A stretch of DNA of 7,115 nucleotides, taken from the NCBI GenBank assembly GCA_021203585.1, contig JAJQAW010000113.1, positions 7,700 to 14,814 on the forward strand, read 5' to 3'. The notes beneath the pieces are model-generated. The model saw only the letters and a program-made list of their open reading frames with translations. It searched no databases and was not told where the DNA came from. Made by a program: the position numbers and the translations under genes. This DNA comes from Rikenellaceae bacterium. GTDB lineage: Bacteria > Bacteroidota > Bacteroidia > Bacteroidales > Rikenellaceae. Below, piece after piece: positions 6,848 to 7,115 of the stretch (positions are counted from its first letter, which is position 1; every line of letters starts with the position of its first letter).

Positions 6848-7115
6848 CACCCGCTCCATATCCAAACGGTGCGCCTCGATCTGACGGTCGACTTCCGCCC
6901 TTAGTCCGCCGATGCTGCCCCAAAGTGAATCGATCGGTACCGGCGCGTTGAAATCCAGTTTCAAATCTCCGGAACGCACGGCGGCCGTGACTTGCCGGGG
7001 GCCGGCTTCCGCGTGCAGAGTGTTTCGATAGAGGCGGTCCCGTTGGTTGCGGTGTATCAGACGGATGGAATCAATCACCAGATCGGCCCTGTAGGTCGTA
7101 TCGGGCCAATAGGCC
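6845..7115 (-). CDS. tamB: TamB upstream fragment, open at the window edge
   Basis: From 7114 leftwards the frame is open (AYWPDTTYRADLVIDSIRL...) and stops at TAG 6847-6845 after DMERV. It is in the same frame as the 855-residue TamB fragment, which resumes with QTMPPFRLEASAGG directly after the TAG. The alternating hydrophobic beta-rich pattern is the same on both sides, so this is the middle of TamB and not a separate gene. The GTG at 7078 is an internal valine codon, not a start. The true start, with the N-terminal membrane helix, lies outside the window. Together the visible tamB codes for about 946 residues plus the interrupted codon. Confidence 0.75.
   Translation of the reverse strand, partial: AYWPDTTYRADLVIDSIRLIHRNQRDRLYRNTLHAEAGPRQVTAAVRSGDLKLDFNAPVPIDSLWGSIGGLRAEVDRQIEAHRLDMERV

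Overview
The window looks like chromosomal DNA of a Bacteroidota member, most likely Bacteroidales. Three things support this: the gene content (a lipoprotein Omp85 protein of the TamL type beside tamB), a TTG-N19-TAnnTTTG promoter, and the near absence of Shine-Dalgarno motifs. The mid-range GC would suit something Alistipes/Rikenellaceae-like, but the genus is a guess. All real genes lie on the minus strand, so transcription runs from the right end of the window to the left.

Right to left: (1) tamB, whose 5' part lies outside the window (7115-4271), encoding a large periplasm-spanning protein; (2) tamL (4274-1963), a lipoprotein Omp85-family barrel that overlaps the tamB stop by ATGA; (3) a 343 to 376 nt noncoding gap holding a good Bacteroidota-type promoter; (4) an intact XRE-cupin regulator (1586-1017); (5) 12 nt further on, an AMP-forming acyl-CoA synthetase (1004-3). 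TamB and TamL together form the translocation and assembly module of the cell envelope. The regulator and ligase look like a separate two-gene unit for fatty-acid or acyl metabolism.

The unusual point is that three of the four genes are interrupted although their homology continues. tamB has an in-frame TAG at 6847-6845. tamL has an in-frame TAG at 3974-3972 and, about 140 nt later, a one-base frameshift at A-rich runs near 3836-3815. The ligase meets a TGA at 5-3, about 220 residues short of its family length. Only the regulator is intact. The candidate explanations are consensus errors in a draft or metagenomic assembly, genuine gene decay, or (less likely, but the interesting case) tolerated or recoded amber codons. 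Both TAGs interrupt genes that finish on TGA, and the other complete gene ends on TAA, so no real gene in the window ends with TAG. The frameshift and the TGA argue against recoding as the whole explanation.

I saw no RNA genes, CRISPR arrays, insertion sequences or defence-type genes. Apart from the lesions this is ordinary core-genome content.
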